From Clostridiales bacterium (GTDB taxonomy: Bacteria > Bacillota > Clostridia > Christensenellales > CAG-138): DNA of 64,000 nt. Both the position numbers and the translations under genes were made by a program. The stretch spans positions 1-64,000 of the forward strand of contig DXWI01000007.1 in assembly GCA_019416935.1 (NCBI GenBank). The letters are read 5' to 3'. The notes beneath the pieces were generated by a model that did no database searches, was not told the origin of the DNA, and saw nothing but the letters and a program-made list of their open reading frames with translations. This document shows, in pieces, positions 54,052 through 64,000 of the stretch (within the stretch, counting starts at the first letter, position 1; every line of letters starts with the position of its first letter).

Positions 54052-54076
54052 CAAAAGCGCCCAAAAAGAAATAAGT

Positions 54077-54094
54077 GCCGCCCAATCGGGCGGC
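54077..54094. terminator. stem-loop between convergent bioY and the E2-like gene
   Basis: GCCGCCC (54077-54083) pairs with GGGCGGC (54088-54094). T-tracts are weak on both strands. Confidence 0.5.
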
Positions 54095-54111
54095 GCTCGG
54101 CGCTTTCGGGT

Positions 54112-54945
54112 TTATTCGTCCACGTTTACGACCCGCGGCGGCGCTTCGAGCAGCGCCGGATCGAGCAGATATTGACGGAATCGATGGAACACGCGCGCAA
54201 AATAACTGCCGGAGCATATGCGCTCGTCCATCACGATGCCCATCGGCAGACAGCGCTCAAACACGATCTCCCCCTTGATCCGCTTGGCCACCTCGCGCAT
54301 ATTGCCGAGCGCGACAAAGATGCTGGAGGTGCCGAACTCATACAGGTGGTGATAGATATGGTTGGTGCGGATACTGGCAAGGTTTGTCACCACGAGACTG
54401 GTGTGGAACGGGCTTGCGTCGATGATGCTCTTGGGGAGCAGGCCGTAGCGGTCGAGCAGCTTGAACAGGCCGACCCCCACGTTGACAAGGCCCGGGATTT
54501 TCAATAGCGTGCGCATGAGGTCGTCGGTCTTGTTGGTATCGCCGGCCTGTCGGTTGCTTTCAATATATTCGTCCATCTTCTTATGCACGTCAAAGATGGT
54601 ATCGTCCATATCAAAGTACATTTTGGACATGGTTCCGTCGGTCTCGCCGGGCTTGAGCACCACCATGGATATCGGAAACTCGTTTCTCGCATAGATGCGC
54701 TTGTTGACCACAAAGCGATTGAGCAGCGGATACTCCGCAGCGGTGCGCAGATAGGCTGCCAGCACCACGCCGAGGTGGGACATATGAAATCCCTCCTTGC
54801 GCTTCTGGTTCAGGTATGCCTGCATCTTGGCGATCGGGATGTCGATTTCGATCATATTCATCGCATCATAGCGCTGCTTCATGATATACGGGATAATGGA
54901 ATACATCATGTCCACATCATGAACGCGTTTTCCATCTTTTCTCAA
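54112..54945 (-). CDS. 2-oxoacid dehydrogenase E2-like acyltransferase domain protein without the catalytic motif
   Basis: 277 aa with the CAT-type fold of E2 catalytic domains and no lipoyl domain. The C-terminal block that normally reads DHRxxDG here reads DERICSG (near residue 240): the catalytic His is Glu and the structural Asp is Ser, so acyl transfer by the standard mechanism is unlikely. It may bind CoA or act as a scaffold. No E1 or E3 genes are adjacent. Start is TTG at 54945, 9 nt after AAAGGAG. Confidence 0.8.
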   Translation of the reverse strand: MRKDGKRVHDVDMMYSIIPYIMKQRYDAMNMIEIDIPIAKMQAYLNQKRKEGFHMSHLGVVLAAYLRTAAEYPLLNRFVVNKRIYARNEFPISMVVLKPGETDGTMSKMYFDMDDTIFDVHKKMDEYIESNRQAGDTNKTDDLMRTLLKIPGLVNVGVGLFKLLDRYGLLPKSIIDASPFHTSLVVTNLASIRTNHIYHHLYEFGTSSIFVALGNMREVAKRIKGEIVFERCLPMGIVMDERICSGSYFARVFHRFRQYLLDPALLEAPPRVVNVDE

Positions 54946-55082
54946 GGGAATGGCTCCTTTCCTGATCTGGCTGACGGTCGGCCAAGCATTAAGTATACAC
55001 GTCCGAGGGCAAAAAGCAAAGACTTCTTTTCATATTTATCCGTATTTTGCCCAAATAACTGTTTTACAATGTCGATCCGTGG

Positions 55083-55088
55083 TATACT
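55083..55088 (+). promoter_or_regulatory. extended -10 promoter of galK
   Basis: TGG followed by TATACT (55083-55088), with a poor -35. The start codon is 39 nt downstream. Confidence 0.5.
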
Positions 55089-55126
55089 CTGCTTAGTTTT
55101 GGAAGTTTCCGCAGGGAGGGAAAGCC

Positions 55127-56425
55127 ATGCTCCATTCCGTTTCTGACTGGTATTCGCTACTGCGGGCGGGCAGGCTCGACGCCGCGCTCGGGCAGCTCTA
55201 TGGCTGCGAATCCGTGGCGGCGCAGCGATCGCGGTACTGCGCGCTACTCGACCGGTTCTGGGCACGGTTTGGCGAGCGGCCGCAGGCCGCGCTCGCCTGT
55301 GCGCCGGGACGTACGGAGATCAGCGGCAACCACACCGATCACCAGCGCGGGCGTGTGCTCGCCGCGGCGGTAACGCTCGACTGCATCGCGGTTGCCGCGC
55401 CGAACGATGAAAACCGGATCTGCATCGACTCCGAGGGATATGCGCCCGTTCTGGTTTCTCTCGAAACGCTCGCGCCCATCCCGTCGGAAGCGGGTACTCC
55501 GGCTGCGCTCGTGCGCGGCGTAGCGGTGGAGATGAAAGCGCTCGGCCTGCCCATCGGCGGCTTCGACGCGGTTGTCCGTTCGGATGTGCCGGCAGGGGCG
55601 GGCCTCTCCTCCTCGGCGGCGTTCGAGGTGCTGATGGGCGTTTGCATGCGCTCGTTCTATGGCAGCGCGGACGATCCGGCGATGCTGGCGGAGGCTGCGC
55701 AACGGGCGGAGAGCGCGTTCTTCGGCAAGCCCTGCGGCGGCATGGATCAGCTGGTATCCGCGGCGGGCGGATTGGTCATGATCGATTTTTTCGATGCGAG
55801 CAGACCGGCGCTGGAGCGGCTGGATGCCGATCCGGCTGCGCTCGGCCTTGGGCTGTGCCTGGTCAATACCGGCGGCAGCCATGCCGGTCTCACGGAGGAA
55901 TATGCGGCGATTCCGGACGATATGCGCCGCGTCGCGGATTATTTCGGAGAGGACGCGCTTGCGTTGGTGGAGCCGGCGAGGTTTTACGATGCGCTCCCGA
56001 CGCTGCGCGAAAGGACGTCGGATCTCGCCGTTTTGCGCGCGATGCACTTTTTTGACGAGAATGCGCGCGTGTTGGGGCAGGCCGAGGCGCTCAGAACCGG
56101 GGATGCGGCCCGTTTTCTCGCATTGGTGCGCGCTTCGGGGCGCTCGTCGTTCGAACTGCTGCAAAACGTCTGCCCGACAAGCCGCAGCGAGCGCGGGCTT
56201 GCGCTGGCCCTTGCGCTGACGGAGCGGTTCTTTTTGGAAAACGGATACAAGGACGCCGGCTGGGCGACCCGCGTGCATGGCGGCGGATTCGCCGGCACAA
56301 TCCAGACCTTTTTGCCCCTCGGCGCGATGCCGGCGTATACCGCGTATATGGAGCGCGCGTTTGGACCGAACAGCTGCTGCCACGTGCGCATCCGGCCGGC
56401 GGGCGGGGTCTGTCTGCCGGCGTGA
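55127..56425 (+). CDS. galK: galactokinase (GHMP kinase)
   Basis: 432 aa, phosphorylating galactose at C1. GRTEISGNHTDHQ (about 62-74) matches the galactokinase signature with S-G in place of the common L-I-G-E, GAGLSSSAAFE (about 156-166) is the GHMP ATP loop, and the C-terminal motif RVHGGGFAGT (about 380) is present. Because galT and galE are absent nearby and the sugar-binding signature is altered, a related sugar kinase is possible. The ATG at 55127 follows GGGAGGG. Confidence 0.87.
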   Translation: MLHSVSDWYSLLRAGRLDAALGQLYGCESVAAQRSRYCALLDRFWARFGERPQAALACAPGRTEISGNHTDHQRGRVLAAAVTLDCIAVAAPNDENRICIDSEGYAPVLVSLETLAPIPSEAGTPAALVRGVAVEMKALGLPIGGFDAVVRSDVPAGAGLSSSAAFEVLMGVCMRSFYGSADDPAMLAEAAQRAESAFFGKPCGGMDQLVSAAGGLVMIDFFDASRPALERLDADPAALGLGLCLVNTGGSHAGLTEEYAAIPDDMRRVADYFGEDALALVEPARFYDALPTLRERTSDLAVLRAMHFFDENARVLGQAEALRTGDAARFLALVRASGRSSFELLQNVCPTSRSERGLALALALTERFFLENGYKDAGWATRVHGGGFAGTIQTFLPLGAMPAYTAYMERAFGPNSCCHVRIRPAGGVCLPA

Positions 56426-56485
56426 ACCGCTGCGAAACGGCGGCCGCAAGCACGGTTTTCCATATGACAGAGATGTGCATACTTC

Positions 56486-56524
56486 AAACAGGCCGGAGAG
56501 AACGGCGTTCTCTCCGGCCTGTTT
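56486..56524 (+). terminator. bidirectional intrinsic terminator between galK and the MalY/PatB gene
   Basis: AAACAGGCCGGAGAGAAC (56486-56503) pairs over 18 bp with 56507-56524, loop GGC, followed by GTTTG. Confidence 0.88.
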
Positions 56525-56581
56525 GTTTGCGTATTGACGCTGAATTGGAGCTCCCCCCGAAGAACGGTTGGTTGCAGACGG

Positions 56582-57748
56582 TTATGAGAGCGCATGCACG
56601 AGCCGCCGGAGCGCTTCCCGCAGCACGGAGCGCGGGCAGGCGATGTTGATGCGGAGGAACCCGTTGGCATTGTCGGCAAAGTCGGATGCGTATTCCACGC
56701 ACAGCCCCGCCGCTTCGATCCGTGCGCGCAGCGCCGCCTCGTCCGGCCCGGCGCACGCAGCGTTCAGCCACATCAGATAGGTACCCTCCGGCACGGCATA
56801 GCCGGTTGCCGGGAGCGCCGCAGCCAGCGTATCCGCCGCAAGGCGGAAGTTTCCATCCAGATAGGCCCGAAGCGCGTCGAGCCAGTCCTCGCATTCATTG
56901 TATGCCGCAATAACGGCGTCGATGGCGAGCGGCGAAGGTTCGCCGCAGTAGTGCTTTTGCCGCCATTCGGTGCGGATGGCCGCATCGGGGATGAACAGGT
57001 TGGCGAGCTGGTTGCCCGCGATATTGAAAGTCTTGCTCGGCGCGGTACAGGCGATGAGCCGTTTTTCGCCGGGAAACAGCTTCTGGAACGGGGTGTGCTT
57101 TACGCCCGTGCGCGTGAGGTCGGCATGGATTTCATCGCTGACGACGAACACATCGTTGGCAAAGCAGATCTCTCCGATGCGGCCAAGCTCCGCCGGCGTC
57201 CACACACGGCCGGTCGGGTTGTGCGGGCTGCACAGAAACAATAGCTTGCTGCTCGGTTGGGCGGCCAGGCGCGCGAACGCTTCAAAGTCAATGCCAAAGC
57301 GCCCCGCCGCGTCCCGCTGCAGCCGGCAGAACACCGGCACGCGGCCCTGACCGACGATAGCGGAATAAAACGGCATATAGGTCGGCGTGAACAGCAGCAC
57401 GCCGTCGCCGGGCTGCGTCAGGCGGGCGACGCTCTGCTGGATGGCCGTGACGATGCCGCTGCTGGAAACGAGCTGCTCTGCGTCCGCATCCCAGCCGAAG
57501 CGCCGCCGCATCCAGCCGGTCACCGCGCGGTGGTAAGCCGGGTCGATCAGGTCGCTGTAGCCGAGGATGCGGCGGTCAAGCCGCCGGTGCATGGCGTCGA
57601 GAACCGGCTGCGGACAGGCAAAGTCCATGTCCGCAATCCACATGGGGATGGTATCCGCCGGCAGGTTGGGGCGGCCACTTCGGAACGCCTCAAACTTGAT
57701 GCAGTTGGTGCCGCTGCGGTCGATGATCTCATCAAATTGGTATTGCAT
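56582..57748 (-). CDS. MalY/PatB-type PLP-dependent C-S beta-lyase (cystathionine beta-lyase)
   Basis: A 388-aa fold-type I aminotransferase-like enzyme. The PLP lysine is in APSKTFNIAGNQ (about residue 239), with PHNPTGRVW (about 165) and SDEIHADL (about 197) before it, in the MalY order. Members split cystathionine or cysteine conjugates to homocysteine or thiols; some have regulatory side roles. The ATG at 57748 follows AAAAAGGAAA. Its promoter is TTGCCA (57805-57800), 17 nt, TATGAT (57782-57777) on the minus strand. Confidence 0.92.
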   Translation of the reverse strand: MQYQFDEIIDRSGTNCIKFEAFRSGRPNLPADTIPMWIADMDFACPQPVLDAMHRRLDRRILGYSDLIDPAYHRAVTGWMRRRFGWDADAEQLVSSSGIVTAIQQSVARLTQPGDGVLLFTPTYMPFYSAIVGQGRVPVFCRLQRDAAGRFGIDFEAFARLAAQPSSKLLFLCSPHNPTGRVWTPAELGRIGEICFANDVFVVSDEIHADLTRTGVKHTPFQKLFPGEKRLIACTAPSKTFNIAGNQLANLFIPDAAIRTEWRQKHYCGEPSPLAIDAVIAAYNECEDWLDALRAYLDGNFRLAADTLAAALPATGYAVPEGTYLMWLNAACAGPDEAALRARIEAAGLCVEYASDFADNANGFLRINIACPRSVLREALRRLVHALS

Positions 57749-57776
57749 ACGGTTTCCTTTTTCGTGTGATACTCCT

Positions 57777-57861
57777 ATCATAGCGCGATTTTGTCATTTT
57801 GGCAAAATTGGTGTTACGATTATATAATTATGATTGCAAATTATAGGAAACGTGGTACAAT
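57777..57861. promoter_or_regulatory. divergent promoters of the MalY/PatB gene and the RHH-clpB genes
   Basis: Minus strand: TTGCCA (57805-57800), 17 nt, TATGAT (57782-57777). Plus strand: TTGCAA (57834-57839), 16 nt, TGG-TACAAT (57856-57861). The interval is AT-rich. No CIRCE or CtsR operator is visible although clpB is downstream. Confidence 0.6.
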
Positions 57862-57888
57862 ATTTTTCGGAAGCGAGGGGACGAAGGC

Positions 57889-58536
57889 ATGAACAAGAGC
57901 GTGTACTCGCTGGTGCTGATGGATGATGTGGTCGAACAGATCGACCGCGTCGCCTATGAAATGAACACCAGCCGATCGAATATGATCAATCAGATTCTGG
58001 CGGAATATGTGTCCTATATGACGCCGGAGAAGCGCATGCGGGAGATCTTTTCCGCTGTGGAGCAGCAGTTGACCGGCGGCAGCACGTTTCAGGTGCTGTT
58101 GCAGCCGTCGGACTCGATGTTTTCGCTCCGAAGCGCGCTGAGCTACAAGTACAACCCGACGATTCGGTACAGCGTCGAACTGTATCGGAACATGAAGCCG
58201 CTGCTCGGCGAACTGCGCGTATCGCTGCGCAGCCAGAACAGCACGCTGCTGCTGTACTTGCTGCAATTTTTCAAGCTGTGGGAGCGCATCGAGACGTCGT
58301 ACCTCGGGCAGATCGAGTGTACGGTGGAGGACGGGCGCTATTTGAGAAAGCTCGTGCTGCGCGGCGGTACGGACGCGGGCAACGAGACGGTGGGCGAAGC
58401 GATCGCAGCATATATAGACCTCATCGATCGGGCGCTCAAAACGTTTTTTGCAAGCCTGAGCGATCCGCAGCAGGCGGTGGCGCAGGTGCGCAGGCTGTAT
58501 GCGGATTATCTGCATACGCATGCGGTACTGGTATGA
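57889..58536 (+). CDS. ribbon-helix-helix-type protein of unknown function upstream of clpB
   Basis: 215 aa. The first 45 residues (SLVLMDDVVEQIDRVAYEMNTSRSNMINQIL, split) look like a CopG/MetJ-type ribbon-helix-helix DNA-binding domain; the rest is helical and unassigned. It shares a promoter with clpB, 53 nt downstream, so it could be a regulator of the chaperone. This is inference from position. The ATG at 57889 follows GAGGGGA. Confidence 0.7.
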   Translation: MNKSVYSLVLMDDVVEQIDRVAYEMNTSRSNMINQILAEYVSYMTPEKRMREIFSAVEQQLTGGSTFQVLLQPSDSMFSLRSALSYKYNPTIRYSVELYRNMKPLLGELRVSLRSQNSTLLLYLLQFFKLWERIETSYLGQIECTVEDGRYLRKLVLRGGTDAGNETVGEAIAAYIDLIDRALKTFFASLSDPQQAVAQVRRLYADYLHTHAVLV

Positions 58537-58589
58537 TACGATCACCGGCATGGAAAGCCATGTGGTGTTGACGGAAGGGGGAACCATGG

Positions 58590-61181
<2,592 letters not shown>

Positions 61182-61215
61182 ACGAAAGAGGACGAAAAAC
61201 AGAACGGGAGAGGAC

Positions 61216-61245
61216 AGAGCGGTCAGAGCTTGGCCGCTCTTGTTC
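61216..61245 (+). terminator. intrinsic terminator of clpB
   Basis: GAGCGGTC pairs with GGCCGCTC (one G-T pair), followed by TTGTT. Confidence 0.65.
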
Positions 61246-61285
61246 GTTGCGCCGGGACAAACAAGTATTTTCCAGATAAAAAGCA

Positions 61286-61314
61286 TTGCTTTCACGCGCG
61301 ATGCAATCTATAAT
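61286..61314 (+). promoter_or_regulatory. promoter of the surface-protein gene
   Basis: TTGCTT (61286-61291), 17 nt, TATAAT (61309-61314). Confidence 0.65.
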
Positions 61315-61389
61315 ATTAAGTAATAAACCCGTGGTATCAGGGGCTTGTTGCAGAGCGTTTAGGGGAAATTAAAATAATTGGGGGAAAGT

Positions 61390-62387
61390 ATGAAAAGAAA
61401 AATGACGGCGTCCATTCTGGCAGTGCTGACGGCGCTGCTGGTCATCGTGGCCGCACAGACGGCGCTGGGCGCGCCTGCGGCGACGGTGCGCGGAGACATT
61501 CCCATTGAAAAGCAGTGGGAGCATGGAACGTTGCCCGCCGGGGAGCAGCCGCAGCGCGTTACGGCGAAGCTGATGCAGGGAACGCCGTGGTACAGCAGAT
61601 TTCTTTGAGCAAGGGTGCCGACGGCCGCTGGCTGGGCGTCTTTCAGGACGTGCCGCTGTTTGCCGACGGCGCGGTGGTTCCCTATACGGTGACGGAAGAA
61701 CCCTTGGAAAACTATACCATGACGGCGGTACAGCTCCCGTCCCCGGGAACGGTTTCCGCCAGCGAATGGTCTAGTAAGATTACTCCCGCAAGCGAGAGCG
61801 TATACCCCATTGGCGACGCGGAGGTTGTGGTTGCCAAGAAGGGCGGAACCTATGACGTCTGGTCGCTCCATACGCTCAACGCCGTTCAGCAGCAGGCGCT
61901 GGTGGAGCAGATCAATCGAGCAAATCTGCAGGGAATTGGCGCAACGCTGAAGCTGGGAAACGGCGGCAATACGGAGATGCGCTTTGGACTGCCGGCCGAG
62001 TTCCAGGATAAGAAGGGCAACACCGTTGAGATCCGCGCAGGGCAAAACGGAACGGAGATTGCGTTTGCGGACAGCTCCGTTTGGAGCCTGTTCTATTACG
62101 GTTCGATGACGGTGGAAGAGGCTTGCGGCGCAATCATTAAGAACGTGTATCAAGCGCCGGCCACGCCGACCCCGGCCACGCCGACTCCGGCCACGCCGAC
62201 TCCGGCCACGCCGACCCCGGGCACGCCGACCCCGGCAACCCCAACCGCAACCCCGAAGCCGACGCCGGAACCGGAGATACCGAAAACCGGCGACAGCCGG
62301 AACGCGATGGTCTGGCTTGGTCTGGCACTGGCGGCGGGCGCTGCGCTCCTTGTGCCTAAGATTAGAAGGTTCAAGCGTGCCAAATAA
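61390..62387 (+). pseudogene. Cna-B/sortase-anchored surface protein, frameshifted
   Basis: An ATG at 61390 after GGGGGAAAG starts a signal peptide (to about residue 28) and a Cna-B-like collagen-adhesin domain (IEKQWEHGTLPAG). The frame breaks at about 61588-61592 (CCGTGG); adding one base joins it to the second part, with FQDVPLF and YTVTEEP continuing Cna-B, a further beta-rich domain, six PATPT-type repeats and an IPKTGD sorting signal with membrane helix and RRFKRAK tail. The whole would be about 330 aa. Either a single-base deletion or a sequencing error. Confidence 0.75.
62158..62247 (+). repeat. 15-bp tandem repeats encoding Pro-Ala-Thr-Pro-Thr
   Basis: Six consecutive 15-nt units; five encode PATPT and the fifth PGTPT. 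They form the wall-spanning spacer before the sorting signal. Confidence 0.92.
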
Positions 62388-62405
62388 CAAATGTCTGTAA
62401 GATAC

Positions 62406-62433
62406 AAACAGGCGGTCATTGACCGCCTGTTTT
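62406..62433 (+). terminator. intrinsic terminator of the surface-protein gene
   Basis: AAACAGGCGGTC (62406-62417) pairs perfectly with GACCGCCTGTTT (62421-62432), followed by T. It may serve the convergent aldolase gene as well. Confidence 0.9.
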
Positions 62434-62511
62434 CTACATGAAAACGCTGTGCTGTTTGTTGATTCAGCGGGCCACCGGCATAACCGACGGCCCGATCCTA
62501 TGCGTGTTTCA

Positions 62512-63543
62512 TCACACCCGATCCAGAATGTCCATCAGCTCCTGCACATTTTGCTCCGTGGTCGCCCAGCTCGTGGCAAAACGCACGATGGTGCGGCGGT
62601 CGTCCGCACGCGCCCAAAAACCAAAGCCGACGTGCGGCCGGAGCCGGTCGAGAAACGCGTTTTCGAGGATCACGAACTGCTGGTTTGTCGGCGACTCCCA
62701 TGCAAACGGCAGATTGCGCGCACAAAAACCCTTCCGCAGAGCATTGGCCATGCGAATCGCGTGCGCGCCGATGCGCTCGTACAGGCCGTCGGTGAACAGC
62801 ACATCGAACTGGTGGCCGAGCAGAAACCCCTTGGCCAGCAGCGCGCCGTGCTGCTTGACGATCGTCAAAAGCTGCCTGGGGCCGCCGTTCGGAAACACGA
62901 CCGCTTCGCCGAACAGCGCGCCGACCTTGGTGCCGCCGATATAGAATGCGTCGCAGCAATCCGCGATCAGCGGCAGCGTGACGTCCGTACCCGCCGCGGC
63001 AAGACCGTAGCCGAGGCGCGCGCCGTCGAGATACAGCGGAATACGGTATTCGCGGCACACGGCGGACAGCGCGCGAAGCTCGGCCGACGTATACAGCGTG
63101 CCAAGCTCCGTCGGATGTGAGATGTATACCATGCCGGGAAACACCATGTGCGTATAGCTTTCATCCGCATAGAACGTTTCGAGCGCCCGGCGAACATCGG
63201 CAGCGCGGATCTTGCCGAGCGTATGCGGCAGGGGCAGCACCTTGTGCCCCGTAAATTCAACCGCACCCGCCTCATGCACGCCGATGTGTCCCGTTTCGGC
63301 ACAGAGTACGCCTTCATACCGCTCGAGCAGCGCGTCGATCACGACCGCGTTGGACTGCGTGCCGCCCGCGAGAAAAAAGACGTCCGCGCCGGGGCAGGCG
63401 CAGGCGGATCGGATCTTTGCCTTTGCGCTGTCGCACACCGGGTCGGCGCCATAGCCGGGCTGCGGGTCGCGGTTCGCGCGAAGCAGACGCTCCAGGATGG
63501 CTTCGTGGGCGCCCTGCGTATAGTCGCTTGCAAAAGATAGCAT
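62512..63543 (-). CDS. ltaE: low-specificity L-threonine aldolase-type PLP enzyme
   Basis: 343 aa, splitting threonine to glycine and acetaldehyde or a related beta-elimination. The PLP lysine is Lys206 in IGGTKVGALFG, with LDGARLGYG (about 172-180) and FLAGGTQSN (about 57-65). Length fits the family. The ATG at 63543 follows GAGGGAGAA. The symbol is given by family; the substrate is not proven. Confidence 0.88.
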   Translation of the reverse strand: MLSFASDYTQGAHEAILERLLRANRDPQPGYGADPVCDSAKAKIRSACACPGADVFFLAGGTQSNAVVIDALLERYEGVLCAETGHIGVHEAGAVEFTGHKVLPLPHTLGKIRAADVRRALETFYADESYTHMVFPGMVYISHPTELGTLYTSAELRALSAVCREYRIPLYLDGARLGYGLAAAGTDVTLPLIADCCDAFYIGGTKVGALFGEAVVFPNGGPRQLLTIVKQHGALLAKGFLLGHQFDVLFTDGLYERIGAHAIRMANALRKGFCARNLPFAWESPTNQQFVILENAFLDRLRPHVGFGFWARADDRRTIVRFATSWATTEQNVQELMDILDRV

Positions 63544-63617
63544 GGTTCGTTCTCCCTCTGATTAAATCTGCTCCCAGTATACACGCGATTGCGTTTTGTT
63601 GCAAATCAAAATAATTA

Positions 63618-63646
63618 TTGACAAACAATAATTCTTATGCCATACT
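63618..63646 (+). promoter_or_regulatory. promoter of the final membrane-protein gene
   Basis: TTGACA (63618-63623), 17 nt, TGC-CATACT (63641-63646). Confidence 0.7.
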
Positions 63647-63693
63647 GGGGACAAGAAATGATTGTTTTACGATAATTTTGGAGGTTGAAAGGC

Positions 63694-64000
63694 ATGAAAT
63701 ACCGATGGACATTTCTGTTGCTTGCAGCGGAGGCCGTGCTGCTGACCGTGCTGTGCCTGACGGGATGGGCGCAGGCGGCGACGGGCGCTGCGGCGGTGAT
63801 GACCTTTCCGTATGCGCAGCTCGGCGCGCTGCTGCGCGCGCTGTCGCTGTCAGGCACGGCGGGCAATGCGGCCGCATGGGCGCTCTATCTGCTCCTCGGC
63901 CTGCTGCCGGTGATCTGGCTGCTGCTTCGCTGCATCCGGCGCCGCGCGCACGCGGAGGATGCGCTGCTGGCCGTCTTTTCGGGCGTACTGCTCTATGCGC
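63694..64000 (+). CDS. membrane protein, truncated by the window end
   Basis: 102 residues are visible. The ATG at 63694 follows GGAGGTTGAAAGG. There is an N-terminal signal-like helix (about 5-28), a second helix (about 57-78, ending RCIRRRAHAED) and the start of a third. The frame is open to the edge. No family recognised; the Arg-rich loop after helix 2 suggests the inside-positive rule with that loop cytoplasmic. Confidence 0.75.
   Translation, partial: MKYRWTFLLLAAEAVLLTVLCLTGWAQAATGAAAVMTFPYAQLGALLRALSLSGTAGNAAAWALYLLLGLLPVIWLLLRCIRRRAHAEDALLAVFSGVLLYA

Noticed and set aside
57777..57888. CIRCE or CtsR operator before the clpB unit
   Set aside because: Neither the TTAGCACTC-N9-GAGTGCTAA repeat nor a GTCAAA-type tandem heptad is present.

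Overview
The window is a G+C-rich bacterial chromosome segment with no rRNA, tRNA, phage, transposase or CRISPR array that I can see. Gene content points to an anaerobic Gram-positive of the class Clostridia: oxygen-independent ribonucleotide reductase (NrdD/NrdG), a flavodiiron protein with rubredoxin, LPXTG-type and lipobox surface proteins, Lon/EngB, a BirA-BioY pair, sigma/RsgI-like anti-sigma pairs, consensus sigma-A promoters (many with an extended TGn -10) and AGGAGG-type ribosome binding sites. A Christensenellales or Oscillospirales-like gut lineage is my inference from G+C and gene mix; no marker here proves it.

Layout. 1-6400: lon-engB, a zinc-ribbon protein behind a promoter with a 13-bp inverted repeat, a phosphoesterase, a radical SAM repair-type enzyme and an autoregulated XRE regulator/membrane protein pair. 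6400-13000: a PLP enzyme, a DUF3810 metalloprotease-like protein divergent from a sugar-phosphate isomerase-like protein, pgi and a GNAT enzyme. 13000-18000: a damaged substrate-binding lipoprotein gene, an AraC regulator and two tandem NagA-type deacetylases, probably an amino-sugar locus. 18000-22000: a heterodimeric BmrCD-type multidrug exporter preceded by a promoter, a 6-codon reading frame and an intrinsic terminator, which looks like ribosome-dependent attenuation. 22000-24300: a gene-poor stretch with an AT-rich decayed lipoprotein gene between two identical 50-nt terminators. 24300-30000: an apparent nrdD-nrdG-flavodiiron-rubredoxin operon divergent from a Crp/Fnr regulator, with a perfect 16-bp palindrome between them placed for activation of nrdD and repression of the regulator.

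30000-41600: housekeeping and transport genes (SDR, nfo, amidohydrolase, AEC and DMT transporters, YgjP-type protease, HAD phosphatase, BFD-like protein) and two sigma/anti-sigma pairs. 41700-46500: a complete Liv-type branched-chain amino-acid ABC importer. 46500-54100: small membrane proteins, a lipoprotein phosphoesterase, a CAT-like acyltransferase, a DUF1015 protein, aspartate kinase and birA-bioY with a candidate BirA operator. 54100-64000: an E2-like acyltransferase lacking its catalytic motif, galactokinase, a MalY/PatB lyase, an RHH-type protein upstream of clpB, a frameshifted Cna-B/sortase-anchored surface protein, a threonine aldolase and the start of a membrane protein.

Three genes are disrupted (13024-14008, 23564-24092, 61390-62387) and all three encode exported envelope proteins. 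Three other genes (DUF3810, AraC, phosphoesterase lipoprotein) have a -10 element only 6-7 nt before the ATG and no ribosome binding site, suggesting leaderless mRNAs.
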